A DNA stretch of 39,382 bases from Winogradskyella sp. (GTDB lineage Bacteria > Bacteroidota > Bacteroidia > Flavobacteriales > Flavobacteriaceae): positions 1 to 39,382 of the forward strand of contig JASBSA010000084.1 in the NCBI GenBank assembly GCA_030149175.1, read 5' to 3'. Numbering within the stretch: the first letter of the stretch is position 1; each line of letters opens with the position of its first letter. Shown piece after piece: positions 39,252-39,382 of this stretch. The notes below the pieces were generated by a model. That model did not search any database. It saw only the letters and a program-made list of their open reading frames with translations, and was not told the origin of the DNA. The position numbers were made by a program, and so were the translations under genes.

Positions 39252-39382
39252 ATGGCTCAAATTAGAATTAATAAAGTATTAAGAGAACTAAATATCTCAC
39301 TAGATCGTGCAGTAGACTTTTTAGAGTCTAAGGGCATCGAAATTGAGAAAAGTCCTAATACAAAAATTTCGCAAGAGGTTTA
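39252..39382 (+). CDS. infB: Translation initiation factor IF-2, N-terminal fragment
   Basis: The gene begins with ATG at 39252 and runs off the right edge after 43 codons. MAQIRINKVLRELNISLDRA, followed by VDFLESKGIEIEKSPN, is the IF-2 N-terminal helical domain typical of Flavobacteriaceae. IF-2 is the GTPase that brings initiator tRNA to the ribosome; the GTPase domain is outside the window. It lies 71 bp after nusA in the conserved rimP-nusA-infB order. Confidence 0.94.
   Translation, partial: MAQIRINKVLRELNISLDRAVDFLESKGIEIEKSPNTKISQEV

Overview
The window looks like a chromosomal segment of a marine-type flavobacterium (Bacteroidota, Flavobacteriaceae). The evidence is low G+C coding sequence, TTTG/TAnnTTTG-type promoters without strong Shine-Dalgarno sites, a hybrid two-component system of the Bacteroidetes type, AQVGIGTTNP-type surface proteins, DUF2723, and housekeeping proteins (PolA, RimP, NusA, IF-2) of flavobacterial character. 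No assembly gap, prophage block, insertion sequence or CRISPR array was seen.

Region 1 (1-18.9 kb) is a surface-protein and signalling island. After the start of polA come three large exported proteins resembling phage tail fibres. They share an N-terminal module but end differently: a C1q-like jelly roll (300-2864), a peptidase S74 intramolecular chaperone (9564-12065), and a phage tail-collar domain with a histidine-rich array (14973-16088). Between them lie a hybrid two-component regulator (3245-7234) and two paralogous kinase/response-regulator sets. One has a LuxR-type output (12189-14729) and the other a LytTR output (16194-18889). An ALDH3-type aldehyde dehydrogenase and two small exported proteins are also present. 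The non-coding DNA here is structured. Four terminator hairpins share one 8-nt loop. Four minus-strand genes carry a YCYCTAC element just before the start codon that is complementary to that loop. Three direct repeats in near-helical phase sit upstream of the first surface-protein operon.

Region 2 (19-30.5 kb) looks like an N-glycan salvage locus. It has a leftward operon (GH92 alpha-mannosidase, FucP/NagP-type sugar transporter, glycosylasparaginase) and a divergent rightward set (GH20 beta-hexosaminidase, CutC-family protein, GH2 beta-mannosidase). Together the four hydrolases could take apart an N-glycan core by exo-cleavage down to asparagine. No SusC/SusD pair is present. A cluster of palindromic interspersed repeats lies between the GH20 and cutC genes.

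Region 3 (30.5-39.4 kb) is core genome. It contains a membrane-anchored metallophosphoesterase, a cysteine-free thioredoxin-fold protein, a DUF2723 GT-C-like membrane protein with a CE4 polysaccharide deacetylase, tRNA-Gln(UUG), a tandem universal stress protein, and the rimP-nusA-infB operon. The rimP leader contains a terminator-like hairpin between promoter and start codon, which suggests attenuation.
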